A stretch of DNA of 64,000 bases from Flavobacterium denitrificans DSM 15936 (GTDB lineage: Bacteria > Bacteroidota > Bacteroidia > Flavobacteriales > Flavobacteriaceae). The translations under genes and the position numbers were made by a program. This document shows positions 1 to 7,141 of the stretch, piece by piece. Location: contig NZ_KE384377.1 in assembly GCF_000425445.1 (NCBI RefSeq), forward strand, positions 1,027,420 to 1,091,419, written 5' to 3'. The notes under the pieces were generated by a model, which saw only the letters and a program-made list of their open reading frames with translations, made no database searches and was not told where the DNA came from. Every line of letters begins with the position of its first letter. Within the stretch, counting starts at the first letter, position 1.

Positions 1-95
1 TTAGGCAATAAGCTTTAAGCTTTATGCCAAAAAAAAAAAACACACAAAGTTAAGAAAGCTTAAAGCCTAAAGCTTATAGCATAAAGCATAAAAAA
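1..95. repeat. heptad palindrome upstream of hisD
   Basis: AT-rich spacer made of short units in both orientations. The left part carries TAAGCTT-type units. The right part (about 58-92) runs in a clean 7-nt register of AAGCTTA/AAGCCTA/AAGCATA units, the reverse complement of the left part. A run of A residues lies between. It could fold as a hairpin in the transcript just before the hisD start. It belongs to the same class as the spacers at the other his junctions. Confidence 0.7.
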
Positions 96-97
96 AT

Positions 98-1381
98 ATG
101 AATAAAATAGACAATCCAAAACCAGAAATCTGGTCAGAAATATTAAAAAGACCAACTCAAACTATTGATGATATTGAGGTTACGGTAAAAGAAATTTTCA
201 AAGAAGTTCAGAAAAAAGGTGACGAAGCGGTTGCAAAATATACTTCGATTTTTGACGGGATTTCGTTAGATAATTACGAAGTTTCTCAAGACGAAATCGA
301 AGAAGCAATTAGTTTGATTCCAAGTGAATTAAAAGAAGCTATTGAGTTAGCAAAGGACAATATTTACAAATTTCACCGAGCACAAAAAACCGATCGCGTT
401 GAAGTTGAAACGATCGAAGGCGTAAACTGCTGGCAAGAAAAAAGACCGATCCAGAAAATTGGTTTGTATATTCCAGGAGGAACAGCGCCCCTGTTTTCAA
501 CGGTTTTGATGCTGGCTGTTCCTGCCGAAATTGCAGGTTGCAAGGAAGTTGTATTGTGCTCTCCACCAGATAAAAAGGGGAAAATCAATCCTGCTATTTT
601 ATATGCGGCTAATTTATGTGGCGTAACTAAGATTTTAAAAGTTGGAGGAATTCAAGCTATTGCGGGAATGACTTTTGGAACGCAATCGATCCCAAAAGTG
701 TATAAAATTTTTGGACCAGGGAATCAGTTTGTGACTGTGGCTAAACAATTGGCAACGCAATTTGGAGTTGCAATTGATATGCCTGCAGGGCCTTCAGAGT
801 TATTGATTGTAGCTGATGATACAGCAGATCCAGCTTTTGTTGCTTCTGATTTATTGTCTCAGGCAGAGCATGGAACTGATAGTCAGGTAATTTTGGTTTC
901 GACTTCAAGAAAATTAATCAATGAAGTTGAAGATGAAATTCAGTCGCAGTTGGAAGTTCTTCCAAGAAAGGCTATTGCAGAAAAAGCAATTGAAAATTCG
1001 AAATTAATTTATGTTGAAAATGATCAAATCGCTTTAGATTTAATCAATGAATATGGACCAGAGCACTTTATAATCTGTTCAGAATATGATGATTTCTACT
1101 GCAACGGAATCGTAAATGCTGGTTCGGTTTTTATTGGAAATTATACTCCTGAAAGTGCTGGAGATTATGCTTCAGGAACGAATCATACATTGCCAACAAA
1201 CGGTTATGCTAAAAATTACAGCGGTGTAAATCTGGATAGTTTTATGAAATCAATGACATTTCAAAAAATTACTAAAACGGGAATTTTAAACATCGGAAAA
1301 GCAATTGAAAAAATGGCAGAAGCTGAAGGTTTACAGGCTCATAAGAATGCTGTGACATTAAGATTAAAGAGTTTGGAATAA
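98..1381 (+). CDS. hisD: histidinol dehydrogenase HisD
   Basis: Catalyses the last two steps of histidine synthesis, oxidising L-histidinol to L-histidine with two NAD+, in the cytoplasm. The 427-residue length is normal. Family signatures are visible: the zinc/substrate region LLSQAEHGTDSQ (about residues 255-266), GPEHFII with the catalytic Glu-His pair (about 325), NHTLPTNG, and a C-terminal LQAHKNAV carrying the last zinc ligand His. The start was chosen at the ATG after an A-rich stretch, where homology begins almost at once. It is the first his gene in the window; hisG is expected immediately upstream, outside the window. The next gene, hisC, lies 163 bp away across a tandem repeat. Confidence 0.97.
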   Translation: MNKIDNPKPEIWSEILKRPTQTIDDIEVTVKEIFKEVQKKGDEAVAKYTSIFDGISLDNYEVSQDEIEEAISLIPSELKEAIELAKDNIYKFHRAQKTDRVEVETIEGVNCWQEKRPIQKIGLYIPGGTAPLFSTVLMLAVPAEIAGCKEVVLCSPPDKKGKINPAILYAANLCGVTKILKVGGIQAIAGMTFGTQSIPKVYKIFGPGNQFVTVAKQLATQFGVAIDMPAGPSELLIVADDTADPAFVASDLLSQAEHGTDSQVILVSTSRKLINEVEDEIQSQLEVLPRKAIAEKAIENSKLIYVENDQIALDLINEYGPEHFIICSEYDDFYCNGIVNAGSVFIGNYTPESAGDYASGTNHTLPTNGYAKNYSGVNLDSFMKSMTFQKITKTGILNIGKAIEKMAEAEGLQAHKNAVTLRLKSLE

Positions 1382-1391
1382 ATAAAAAAAG

Positions 1392-1531
1392 AACAAAGAA
1401 TATAGAGCAAAGAATATAGAACAAAGAATATAGAACAAAGAATATAGAGCAAAGAATATAGAACAAAGAATATAGATAATTTTTGAAATCAGTTGAGAAG
1501 TCTATTCTCTTTTTTCTATTTTCTATATTCT
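1392..1531. repeat. 14-bp tandem array and inverted partner, hisD-hisC junction
   Basis: Six consecutive copies of a 14-bp unit (AACAAAGAATATAG, with an AGCAAAG variant) occupy 1392-1475. Each unit is itself two heptads. A right-hand region at about 1501-1531 (CTATTTTCTATATTCT-like) is the imperfect reverse complement, so the spacer can form a long imperfect hairpin. The same heptads reappear at the hisF-hisI junction and, as a relative, at leuA-leuB. Confidence 0.85.
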
Positions 1532-1544
1532 AAAAATTAAGATA

Positions 1545-2591
1545 ATGAAATTCGATATAAATACAATAACACGTGAAAACGTAAAATCCTTAAAACCGTA
1601 TTCGTCTGCAAGAGATGAGTTTGAAGATTTTGACACAGCCGAAATGATTTTTTTGGACGCCAATGAAAATCCGTTCCAAAATGGCGTAAATCGTTATCCG
1701 GATCCACAACAGAATTCAGTTAAAGCGATTTTAGCAAAGAATAATTTAACAAAACAGAGTCAGATTTTGTTAGGAAACGGAAGCGATGAAGTTTTAGACT
1801 TGCTTTTCAGAGCTTTCTGTGAGCCAAATAAAGACAATATTATTTCGCTTCCGCCAACATACGGCATGTACGGTGTTCTGGCTAATATTAATGCAGTTGA
1901 AAATAGAGAAATTCTGCTTACAACAGATTTTCAGCCACAAGTGGAAAAGATTTTAGAAGCAGTTGATCAGAATACAAAAATCATCTTTTTATGTTCGCCA
2001 AACAACCCAACTGGGAACTCATTTTCAGATGAAAGCGTGGTGAAATTGCTTCAAAATTTCAAAGGTTTAGTAGTGATTGATGAAGCGTATATAGACTTTT
2101 CAGATAAAGAAAGCTGGTTGGCGGAAATTGATGCTTATCCGAATTTAGTGATAACTCAAACACTTTCGAAAGCGTATGGTTTGGCAGGAATTCGTCTAGG
2201 AATTTGTTATGCTTCAGAAGCTGTGATTTCAATTTTGAATAAAATCAAACCACCATATAACGTAAATGAATTGACGCAACAAAGAGCAATCGAACGTTTA
2301 AAGGATATTGACAAAATAAAACAAGAAATAACTTCAATTATTGAGCAAAGAGAGGAGTTACTTAAAGTTTTACTTGAAGTGAGTTTTGTAGAAAAAGTAT
2401 ATCCAACAGAAGCTAATTTTATTCTAGCAAAAGTGGATGACGCCAACAAAAGATACGATCAATTAATAGAAAAAGGAATTGTAATTCGTAATAGAACCAC
2501 ACAACCTCTATGCGAAAATTGCCTTCGTTTTACAATTGGCACAAAAGAAGAAAACAAGGTTGTAATAAGAGAATTAAAATTATTGAAGTAA
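1545..2591 (+). CDS. hisC: histidinol-phosphate aminotransferase HisC
   Basis: PLP-dependent class I/II aminotransferase that converts imidazole-acetol phosphate plus glutamate to histidinol phosphate and 2-oxoglutarate. The 348-residue length fits HisC. Visible motifs are DANENPF near residue 40, NGSDEVLD around 80, CSPNNPTGN near 150, VIDEAYIDFS near 180, and the PLP-binding lysine (about K209) in TLSKAYGLAGIRLG. The C-terminus ends LRFTIGTKEEN, typical of the family. It lies within the his operon between two repeat-filled gaps (163 and 172 bp), so it should be co-transcribed with hisD and hisB. Confidence 0.96.
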   Translation: MKFDINTITRENVKSLKPYSSARDEFEDFDTAEMIFLDANENPFQNGVNRYPDPQQNSVKAILAKNNLTKQSQILLGNGSDEVLDLLFRAFCEPNKDNIISLPPTYGMYGVLANINAVENREILLTTDFQPQVEKILEAVDQNTKIIFLCSPNNPTGNSFSDESVVKLLQNFKGLVVIDEAYIDFSDKESWLAEIDAYPNLVITQTLSKAYGLAGIRLGICYASEAVISILNKIKPPYNVNELTQQRAIERLKDIDKIKQEITSIIEQREELLKVLLEVSFVEKVYPTEANFILAKVDDANKRYDQLIEKGIVIRNRTTQPLCENCLRFTIGTKEENKVVIRELKLLK

Positions 2592-2602
2592 AAATTATTA
2601 GT

Positions 2603-2757
2603 CACAGATTAAAAAGATTAAAAAGATTCTTTATTCTGTTTGAGTTGATTTTTTCGCCACGAATTTTACGAATTTGCACTAATTCAATTCGTGCTAATTT
2701 GTGAAATTCGTGGCAAAACAAAAATCATTTTAATCTGTGAAATCTGTGGCAAAACAA
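2603..2757. repeat. nested palindromes, hisC-hisB junction
   Basis: There are two inverted repeats, one inside the other. The outer pair is CACAGATTAAAAAGATT (from 2603) against AATCATTTTAATCTGTG (2723-2739), with one mismatch. The inner pair runs from GCCACGAATTTTACG (2656) to AATTCGTGGC (ending 2714) and reads in a roughly 9-nt register. A degenerate copy of the outer right arm (ATCTGTGGC) follows at 2742-2750, just before the hisB start. Confidence 0.85.
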
Positions 2758-2763
2758 AAAAAT

Positions 2764-3900
2764 ATGAAAAAAGTACTTTTTATTGATCGTGACGGAACGA
2801 TTGTTTTAGAACCTGAAAATTATCAATTAGACAGCTTGGATAAATTAGAATTTTATCCAAAAGCTTTTCAATATTTGGCTAAAATAGCGAATGAACTAGA
2901 TTATGAATTGGCAATGGTAACCAATCAGGATGGATTAGGAACTGATAGTTTTCCTGAAAACACATTTTGGCCAACGCAAAATTTTATTCTAAAAGCATTT
3001 GAAAACGAAGGTGTTATTTTTGATGAAATCTTTGTAGACAGAACATTTCCAGAAGAGAACGCGCCAACTCGCAAGCCAAGAACAGGTATGTTGACAAAAT
3101 ATGTGAATAATCCAGAATATGATTTAGAAAATTCTTTTGTTTTAGGAGATCGTTTGACTGATGTTGAATTGGCTAAAAACCTTGGAGCAAAAGCAATTTT
3201 CATGAACGATACAGATGGAATTGGAAGCAATGAGATTTCATCAAAACGTGAAGAATTAAATGACACAATCGTTTTGCAATCAATGGATTGGAAAACAATT
3301 TATGAATTTCTTAAGTTAGAAGCGCGTTCAGCATCCATTACCAGAAAAACAAATGAAACAGATATTTATATCAATTTAAATCTTGACGGAACAGGAAAAA
3401 GCAAAATCGACACCGGAATTGCCTTTTTTGACCATATGTTAGATCAAATCTCTCGTCACGGTCAAATGGACTTAGAAATCCTTGTAAAAGGGGATTTAGA
3501 GGTTGATGAGCACCACACAATCGAAGATACAGCTATTGCTTTAGGAGAAGTTTTCGCGAAAGCTTTAGGAAACAAACTAGGAATTGAGCGCTACGGATTT
3601 TGTCTTCCAATGGATGATTGTTTAGCACAAGCAGCAATTGACTTTGGAGGAAGAAACTGGCTGATTTGGGAAACAGAATTCAAACGCGAAATGGTTGGAA
3701 AAATGCCAACAGAAATGTTTTATCATTTCTTCAAATCATTCACAGACGGCGCAAAAGCCAATTTAAATATCAAAGCAGAAGGAATCAACGAACATCATAA
3801 AATCGAAGCCATTTTTAAAGCTTTTGCGAAAGCAATAAAAGTAGCCGTAAAAAGAGATACCGAAAAAATGATTTTGCCTTCGACGAAAGGAATGCTTTAA
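2764..3900 (+). CDS. hisB: bifunctional HisB: histidinol-phosphatase / imidazoleglycerol-phosphate dehydratase
   Basis: Two-domain enzyme for two steps of histidine synthesis. The N-terminal HAD-type phosphatase starts with FIDRDGT (nucleophile DxD) and includes a Cys-poor RKPRTGML loop and VLGDRLTDVELA. The C-terminal IGP dehydratase (about residues 190-378) has FFDHMLDQISRHG, DEHHTIEDTAIALGE, and a second His pair in INEHHKIEA. The 378 residues resemble the enterobacterial fusion in layout. An ATG nine codons upstream is in frame, but those codons lie in the repeat, so the ATG at 2764 followed by KKVLFIDRDGT is preferred. Fusion of the two activities is a known HisB form in gamma-proteobacteria and Bacteroidota. 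Confidence 0.95.
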   Translation: MKKVLFIDRDGTIVLEPENYQLDSLDKLEFYPKAFQYLAKIANELDYELAMVTNQDGLGTDSFPENTFWPTQNFILKAFENEGVIFDEIFVDRTFPEENAPTRKPRTGMLTKYVNNPEYDLENSFVLGDRLTDVELAKNLGAKAIFMNDTDGIGSNEISSKREELNDTIVLQSMDWKTIYEFLKLEARSASITRKTNETDIYINLNLDGTGKSKIDTGIAFFDHMLDQISRHGQMDLEILVKGDLEVDEHHTIEDTAIALGEVFAKALGNKLGIERYGFCLPMDDCLAQAAIDFGGRNWLIWETEFKREMVGKMPTEMFYHFFKSFTDGAKANLNIKAEGINEHHKIEAIFKAFAKAIKVAVKRDTEKMILPSTKGML

Positions 3901-3903
3901 TTA

Positions 3904-3996
3904 AGTCGAAAGTTGAAAGTCATGAAGTCGAAAGATTTCAAATTATGGATATCAAAGAGCGACTTTAAGACTTTAGACTTTAGGCTTTAAGACTAA
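3904..3996. repeat. heptad palindrome, hisB-hisH junction
   Basis: The left arm has AAGTCGA/AAGTTGA-type heptads (3904-3935). The right arm (about 3960-3996) has GACTTTA heptads with occasional one-base slips. The arms are imperfect reverse complements separated by about 25 bp. The same GACTTTA unit recurs at 4640-4676 and 29770-29796. Confidence 0.8.
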
Positions 3997-4002
3997 AATT
4001 AA

Positions 4003-4584
4003 ATGAAAATAGTAATTATAAATTACGGAGCAGGAAATATTCAGAGCATTATGTTTGCTATTGAAAGATTGGGTTTTAAGGCAGTTTTGACTAATAATCC
4101 AGACGAAATTAAATCGGCGGATAAAGTGATTTTTCCTGGTGTGGGCGAGGCGAGTTCTGCGATGGCAAAACTTCGCGAAAGCGGATTAGATAGCTTGATT
4201 CCGCAATTGAAGCAACCGGTTTTAGGAATTTGTCTTGGAATGCAGTTGATGTGCAACAAAACAGAAGAAGGAAATACGGAAGGTTTAGGAATTTTTGATG
4301 TTGATGTTTTGAAGTTTTCAAGCAACGTAAAAGTGCCACAAATGGGCTGGAATCAGATTTATGATTTAAAAACCGATTTATTTAAAGGAATTTCTGAAAA
4401 TGAATTTATGTATTTGGTTCACAGTTTTTATGCTCCAAATTGTGCTGAATCAATCGCAACGACCAATTATGATGTTGAATATGCATCGGCTTTGCAGAAA
4501 GGTAATTTTTACGGAACTCAGTTCCACCCAGAAAAAAGTGGGGATGTTGGAGAGAAAATTCTTGGGAACTTTTTGAAGATGTAA
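4003..4584 (+). CDS. hisH: imidazole glycerol phosphate synthase, glutaminase subunit HisH
   Basis: Class I glutamine amidotransferase that supplies ammonia to HisF for IGP and AICAR formation. The 193-residue length is normal. The sequence opens with IVIINYGAGNIQSI. The nucleophile Cys lies in GICLGMQLMCN (about residue 77), and the catalytic His-Glu pair is in TQFHPEKSGDVG near residue 172. It acts as a heterodimer with HisF, encoded two genes downstream. The gap to hisA is 98 bp and again repeat-filled. Confidence 0.96.
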   Translation: MKIVIINYGAGNIQSIMFAIERLGFKAVLTNNPDEIKSADKVIFPGVGEASSAMAKLRESGLDSLIPQLKQPVLGICLGMQLMCNKTEEGNTEGLGIFDVDVLKFSSNVKVPQMGWNQIYDLKTDLFKGISENEFMYLVHSFYAPNCAESIATTNYDVEYASALQKGNFYGTQFHPEKSGDVGEKILGNFLKM

Positions 4585-4623
4585 AATTTTCAAATTCAAT
4601 AACAATATCAATCAAAATAACAA

Positions 4624-4676
4624 ACTTTGAGAATCAAAAGACTTTATGACTTTAGGCTTTCAAACTTTAAGACTAA
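4624..4676. repeat. GACTTTA-type repeat, hisH-hisA junction
   Basis: A run of GACTTTA/GGCTTTC/AACTTTA heptads lies just before the hisA start. A weak opposite-strand partner (AACTTTGAGAATCAAAAG) lies on its left. It is related to the right arm of the hisB-hisH element. Confidence 0.65.
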
Positions 4677-4682
4677 TATAAA

Positions 4683-5408
4683 ATGAGAATAATACCAGCC
4701 ATAGATATCATTGAAGGAAAATGCGTTCGTTTGTCCAAAGGTGATTATGATACGAAGATAATTTACAATGAAAATCCGCTAGAAGTGGCGAAATCATTTG
4801 AAGCGCACGGAATCGAATATCTGCATTTAGTAGATCTTGACGGTGCAAAATCAAGCAAAATTGTCAATTATAAAATATTGGAACAAATTGCGACGCAAAC
4901 GAGCCTAAAAATTGATTTTGGAGGCGGATTAAAATCGGATGATGATTTGAGAATTGCTTTTGAAAGCGGTGCAAATCAAATCACTGGCGGAAGTATTGCA
5001 GTGAAAAACAGAGCCATTTTCGAAAAATGGATTTCGGAATATGGTTCAGAAAAAATCATTTTAGGAGCCGATGCAAAAGATGAAAAAATAGCAGTTTCAG
5101 GTTGGTTAGAAGAATCAAATGAAGATTTAGTTCCGTTTATTCAGGATTATCAATCAAAAGGAATTCAGTACGTAATTTGCACTGATATTGCCAAAGACGG
5201 AATGCTTCAAGGCCCAAGTTTTGATTTGTACAGTAAAATCCTAGCTGAAGCTAAAGGAGTAAAACTAATTGCTTCAGGAGGAATTTCAACTTTTGATGAA
5301 TTGCCTAAATTAGCTGAATTAGGTTGTGAAGGAACAATCATCGGAAAAGCGATTTACGAAGGAAGAATCAGCTTAAAACAATTAGAGGATTTTATAATTA
5401 GAAAATGA
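4683..5408 (+). CDS. hisA: ProFAR isomerase HisA
   Basis: Phosphoribosylformimino-AICAR phosphate isomerase, a TIM barrel that carries out the Amadori rearrangement before the HisHF step. The 241 residues open with MRIIPAIDIIEGKCVRLSKG, which contains the general-base Asp8. The second catalytic Asp lies in CTDIAKDGMLQGP (about residue 168). Phosphate-binding ASGGIS and GTIIGKAIYEG close the barrel. It is paralogous to HisF, the next gene. Only 82 bp separate them, filled by an inverted repeat. Confidence 0.96.
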   Translation: MRIIPAIDIIEGKCVRLSKGDYDTKIIYNENPLEVAKSFEAHGIEYLHLVDLDGAKSSKIVNYKILEQIATQTSLKIDFGGGLKSDDDLRIAFESGANQITGGSIAVKNRAIFEKWISEYGSEKIILGADAKDEKIAVSGWLEESNEDLVPFIQDYQSKGIQYVICTDIAKDGMLQGPSFDLYSKILAEAKGVKLIASGGISTFDELPKLAELGCEGTIIGKAIYEGRISLKQLEDFIIRK

Positions 5409-5486
5409 GAAAATTTGATAATTAGATAATTTGCACATTATGTGAAGTAATTATCTAATTGACTAATTTTCTAATTAACACATTAG
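5404..5486. repeat. 8-bp-unit palindrome, hisA-hisF junction
   Basis: TTGATAATTAGATAATTTG on the left is mirrored by AATTATCTAATTGACTAATT on the right. Both are built of roughly 8-bp units (AATTAGAT and its complement). The loop is around 5435-5450. It overlaps the last codons of hisA. A related ATTAGATAATTTG motif lies after the nucleoside phosphorylase gene at 43534. Confidence 0.75.
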
Positions 5487-5490
5487 ATAA

Positions 5491-6246
5491 ATGTTAGCAA
5501 AAAGAGTTATACCTTGCTTAGATATAAAAAACGGAAGAACCGTAAAAGGCGTTAATTTCGTTGACTTGCGTGATGCCGGCGATCCTGTGGAATTGGCTGA
5601 AATTTATTCGGCTGAAGGTGCAGACGAATTGGTTTTTCTGGATATTTCAGCAACTGAAGAAAGGCGCAAAACCCTTGTAAATATGGTACGAAGGGTTGCA
5701 GAGAAAATCAATATTCCGTTTACCGTTGGCGGGGGGATTTCATCTGTAGAAGATGTTGATATTCTGCTGAATAATGGAGCCGATAAGGTTTCCATCAATT
5801 CATCGGCAGTTAAAAATCCGCAGTTGATTAATGATTTGGCTCAGAAATTTGGAAGCCAATGTGTGGTCGTTGCTATCGATGCCAAACAAATCGACGGACA
5901 ATGGATTGTGCATTTAGTTGGAGGAAAAGTTCCAACAGAATTAAATTTATTCGATTGGGCTGTAGAAGTCGCAGATCGTGGTGCAGGAGAAATTTTATTC
6001 ACTTCAATGGACAATGATGGCACTAAAAACGGTTTTGCTAATGAAGCTTTGGCGAAACTTTCAGAATTGGTTAATATTCCAATTATTGCATCAGGAGGAG
6101 CTGGAAATATGCAACATTTTGTAGATTCGTTTCAAAAAGGCAAAGCAGACGCAGCTTTAGCGGCAAGTGTTTTCCACTTTAAAGAAATCGAGATTAAAGC
6201 TCTAAAACAAGAATTAAGAAATAACAATATAGAAGTTAGACTTTAG
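5491..6246 (+). CDS. hisF: imidazole glycerol phosphate synthase, cyclase subunit HisF
   Basis: Cyclase partner of HisH, making imidazole glycerol phosphate and AICAR from PRFAR and ammonia. The 251-residue TIM barrel has the catalytic Asp in RVIPCLDIKNGRTVKG (about residue 11) and the second Asp in FTSMDNDGTKNGF (about residue 174). Phosphate grips are VGGGIS and ASGGAGN. Length and spacing of motifs are standard. A 119-bp repeat-bearing gap separates it from hisI. Confidence 0.97.
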   Translation: MLAKRVIPCLDIKNGRTVKGVNFVDLRDAGDPVELAEIYSAEGADELVFLDISATEERRKTLVNMVRRVAEKINIPFTVGGGISSVEDVDILLNNGADKVSINSSAVKNPQLINDLAQKFGSQCVVVAIDAKQIDGQWIVHLVGGKVPTELNLFDWAVEVADRGAGEILFTSMDNDGTKNGFANEALAKLSELVNIPIIASGGAGNMQHFVDSFQKGKADAALAASVFHFKEIEIKALKQELRNNNIEVRL

Positions 6247-6346
6247 AACATAGAAAATAGAAAATAGAGCAAAGAAGATAGATGCAAGATTGAAAAACAT
6301 TTATAGTCTTAAATTTCACTCTTTGTTCTATATTCTATATTCTTTA
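6246..6346. repeat. heptad palindrome, hisF-hisI junction
   Basis: The left arm runs in strict 7-nt register (AACATAG, AAAATAG, AAAATAG, AGCAAAG, and so on) from about 6246 to 6288. The right arm at about 6320-6346 is the complement (CTTTGTT, CTATATT, CTATATT). The same unit set makes up the array between hisD and hisC. Confidence 0.8.
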
Positions 6347-6365
6347 CACTAAAAAAATAAATAAA

Positions 6366-6962
6366 ATGAACGTAGATATCAAAAGCGCACACGGGTTAAT
6401 TCCTGCGATTATTCAGGATTCAGAAACAAAAAATGTTTTGATGCTGGGTTATATGAACGAAGAATCGCTTCAAAAAACAATAGAAACGCAAAAAGTAACA
6501 TTTTTTAGCCGTTCAAAACAAAGGCTTTGGACAAAAGGCGAGGAGAGTGGCAACTTTTTGAATTTGGTTAGCATCAAAAATGACTGCGATGGTGATACGC
6601 TTTTGATTCAGGCGAAACCTGTTGGGCCAACATGCCATACAGGTGCGGATACGTGCTGGCAAGAATCAAATGACGCTAATTATGGTTTTATTTCGCAATT
6701 GGAAAACACTATTAAAAGACGAAGAGAAAATGCTGATTCTGAGAAAAGTTATGTTGCTTCTTTATTTGAAAAGGGAATAAACAAAATTGCTCAAAAAGTA
6801 GGTGAAGAAGCGGTAGAAGTTGTTATTGAGGCAAAAGATGAAAATGACGATTTATTTCTTAGCGAAAGCGCTGATTTACTGTTTCATTACTTGATTTTAC
6901 TACAAGCAAAAGGCTATCAATTAAATGACGTTATCGAAGTTTTAAAGAAACGCCAGAAGTAA
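6366..6962 (+). CDS. hisI: bifunctional phosphoribosyl-AMP cyclohydrolase / phosphoribosyl-ATP pyrophosphatase HisIE
   Basis: Fused enzyme for steps 2 and 3 of histidine synthesis. The N-terminal cyclohydrolase (about residues 1-105) has KNVLMLGYMNEESL, SRSKQRLWTKGEESGN and the metal-binding CDGDTLL...GPTCHTGADTCW cysteines. The C-terminal HisE domain (about 108-198) is a helical MazG-like fold with GEEAVEVVIEAKDEN and ESADLLFHYLILL. The 198-residue length matches other HisIE fusions. It is the last gene of the his operon here; a 179-bp gap with no obvious strong terminator follows before the secreted peptidase gene. Confidence 0.96.
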   Translation: MNVDIKSAHGLIPAIIQDSETKNVLMLGYMNEESLQKTIETQKVTFFSRSKQRLWTKGEESGNFLNLVSIKNDCDGDTLLIQAKPVGPTCHTGADTCWQESNDANYGFISQLENTIKRRRENADSEKSYVASLFEKGINKIAQKVGEEAVEVVIEAKDENDDLFLSESADLLFHYLILLQAKGYQLNDVIEVLKKRQK

Positions 6963-7083
6963 TTTTTTAAAAGCGATCCAAAAGTATATATGCATTTGCT
7001 TTTAATTTTTAAGTATATTGAATTCGGGGCGTATTTTTTTATTTTCAAAATGGTAAAAATGTAAAATTATTGATCTGAATGTG

Positions 7084-7091
7084 TACATTTG
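7084..7091 (+). promoter_or_regulatory. TAnnTTTG -7 box upstream of M1 peptidase gene
   Basis: TACATTTG matches the Bacteroidota -7 consensus TAnnTTTG and lies 50 bp before the start codon. No convincing -33 TTG was found at the usual distance. Confidence 0.4.
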
Positions 7092-7141
7092 TTAAAGATT
7101 AAGTTCGTTTAATGATCTTATTTGTTACAAATTTATAAATA

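Noticed and set aside
1272..1466. Minus-strand frame coding repeated FYILCSIFFVL-like peptides
   Set aside because: It is the translation of the 14-bp tandem repeat plus the hisD antisense strand; there is no plausible gene structure.
1392..1475. CRISPR-like array
   Set aside because: Units are contiguous 14-mers without spacers, and no cas genes are nearby.
2737..2763. N-terminal extension of HisB
   Set aside because: These nine codons fall in the repeat element and the HAD motif begins right after the Met at 2764.
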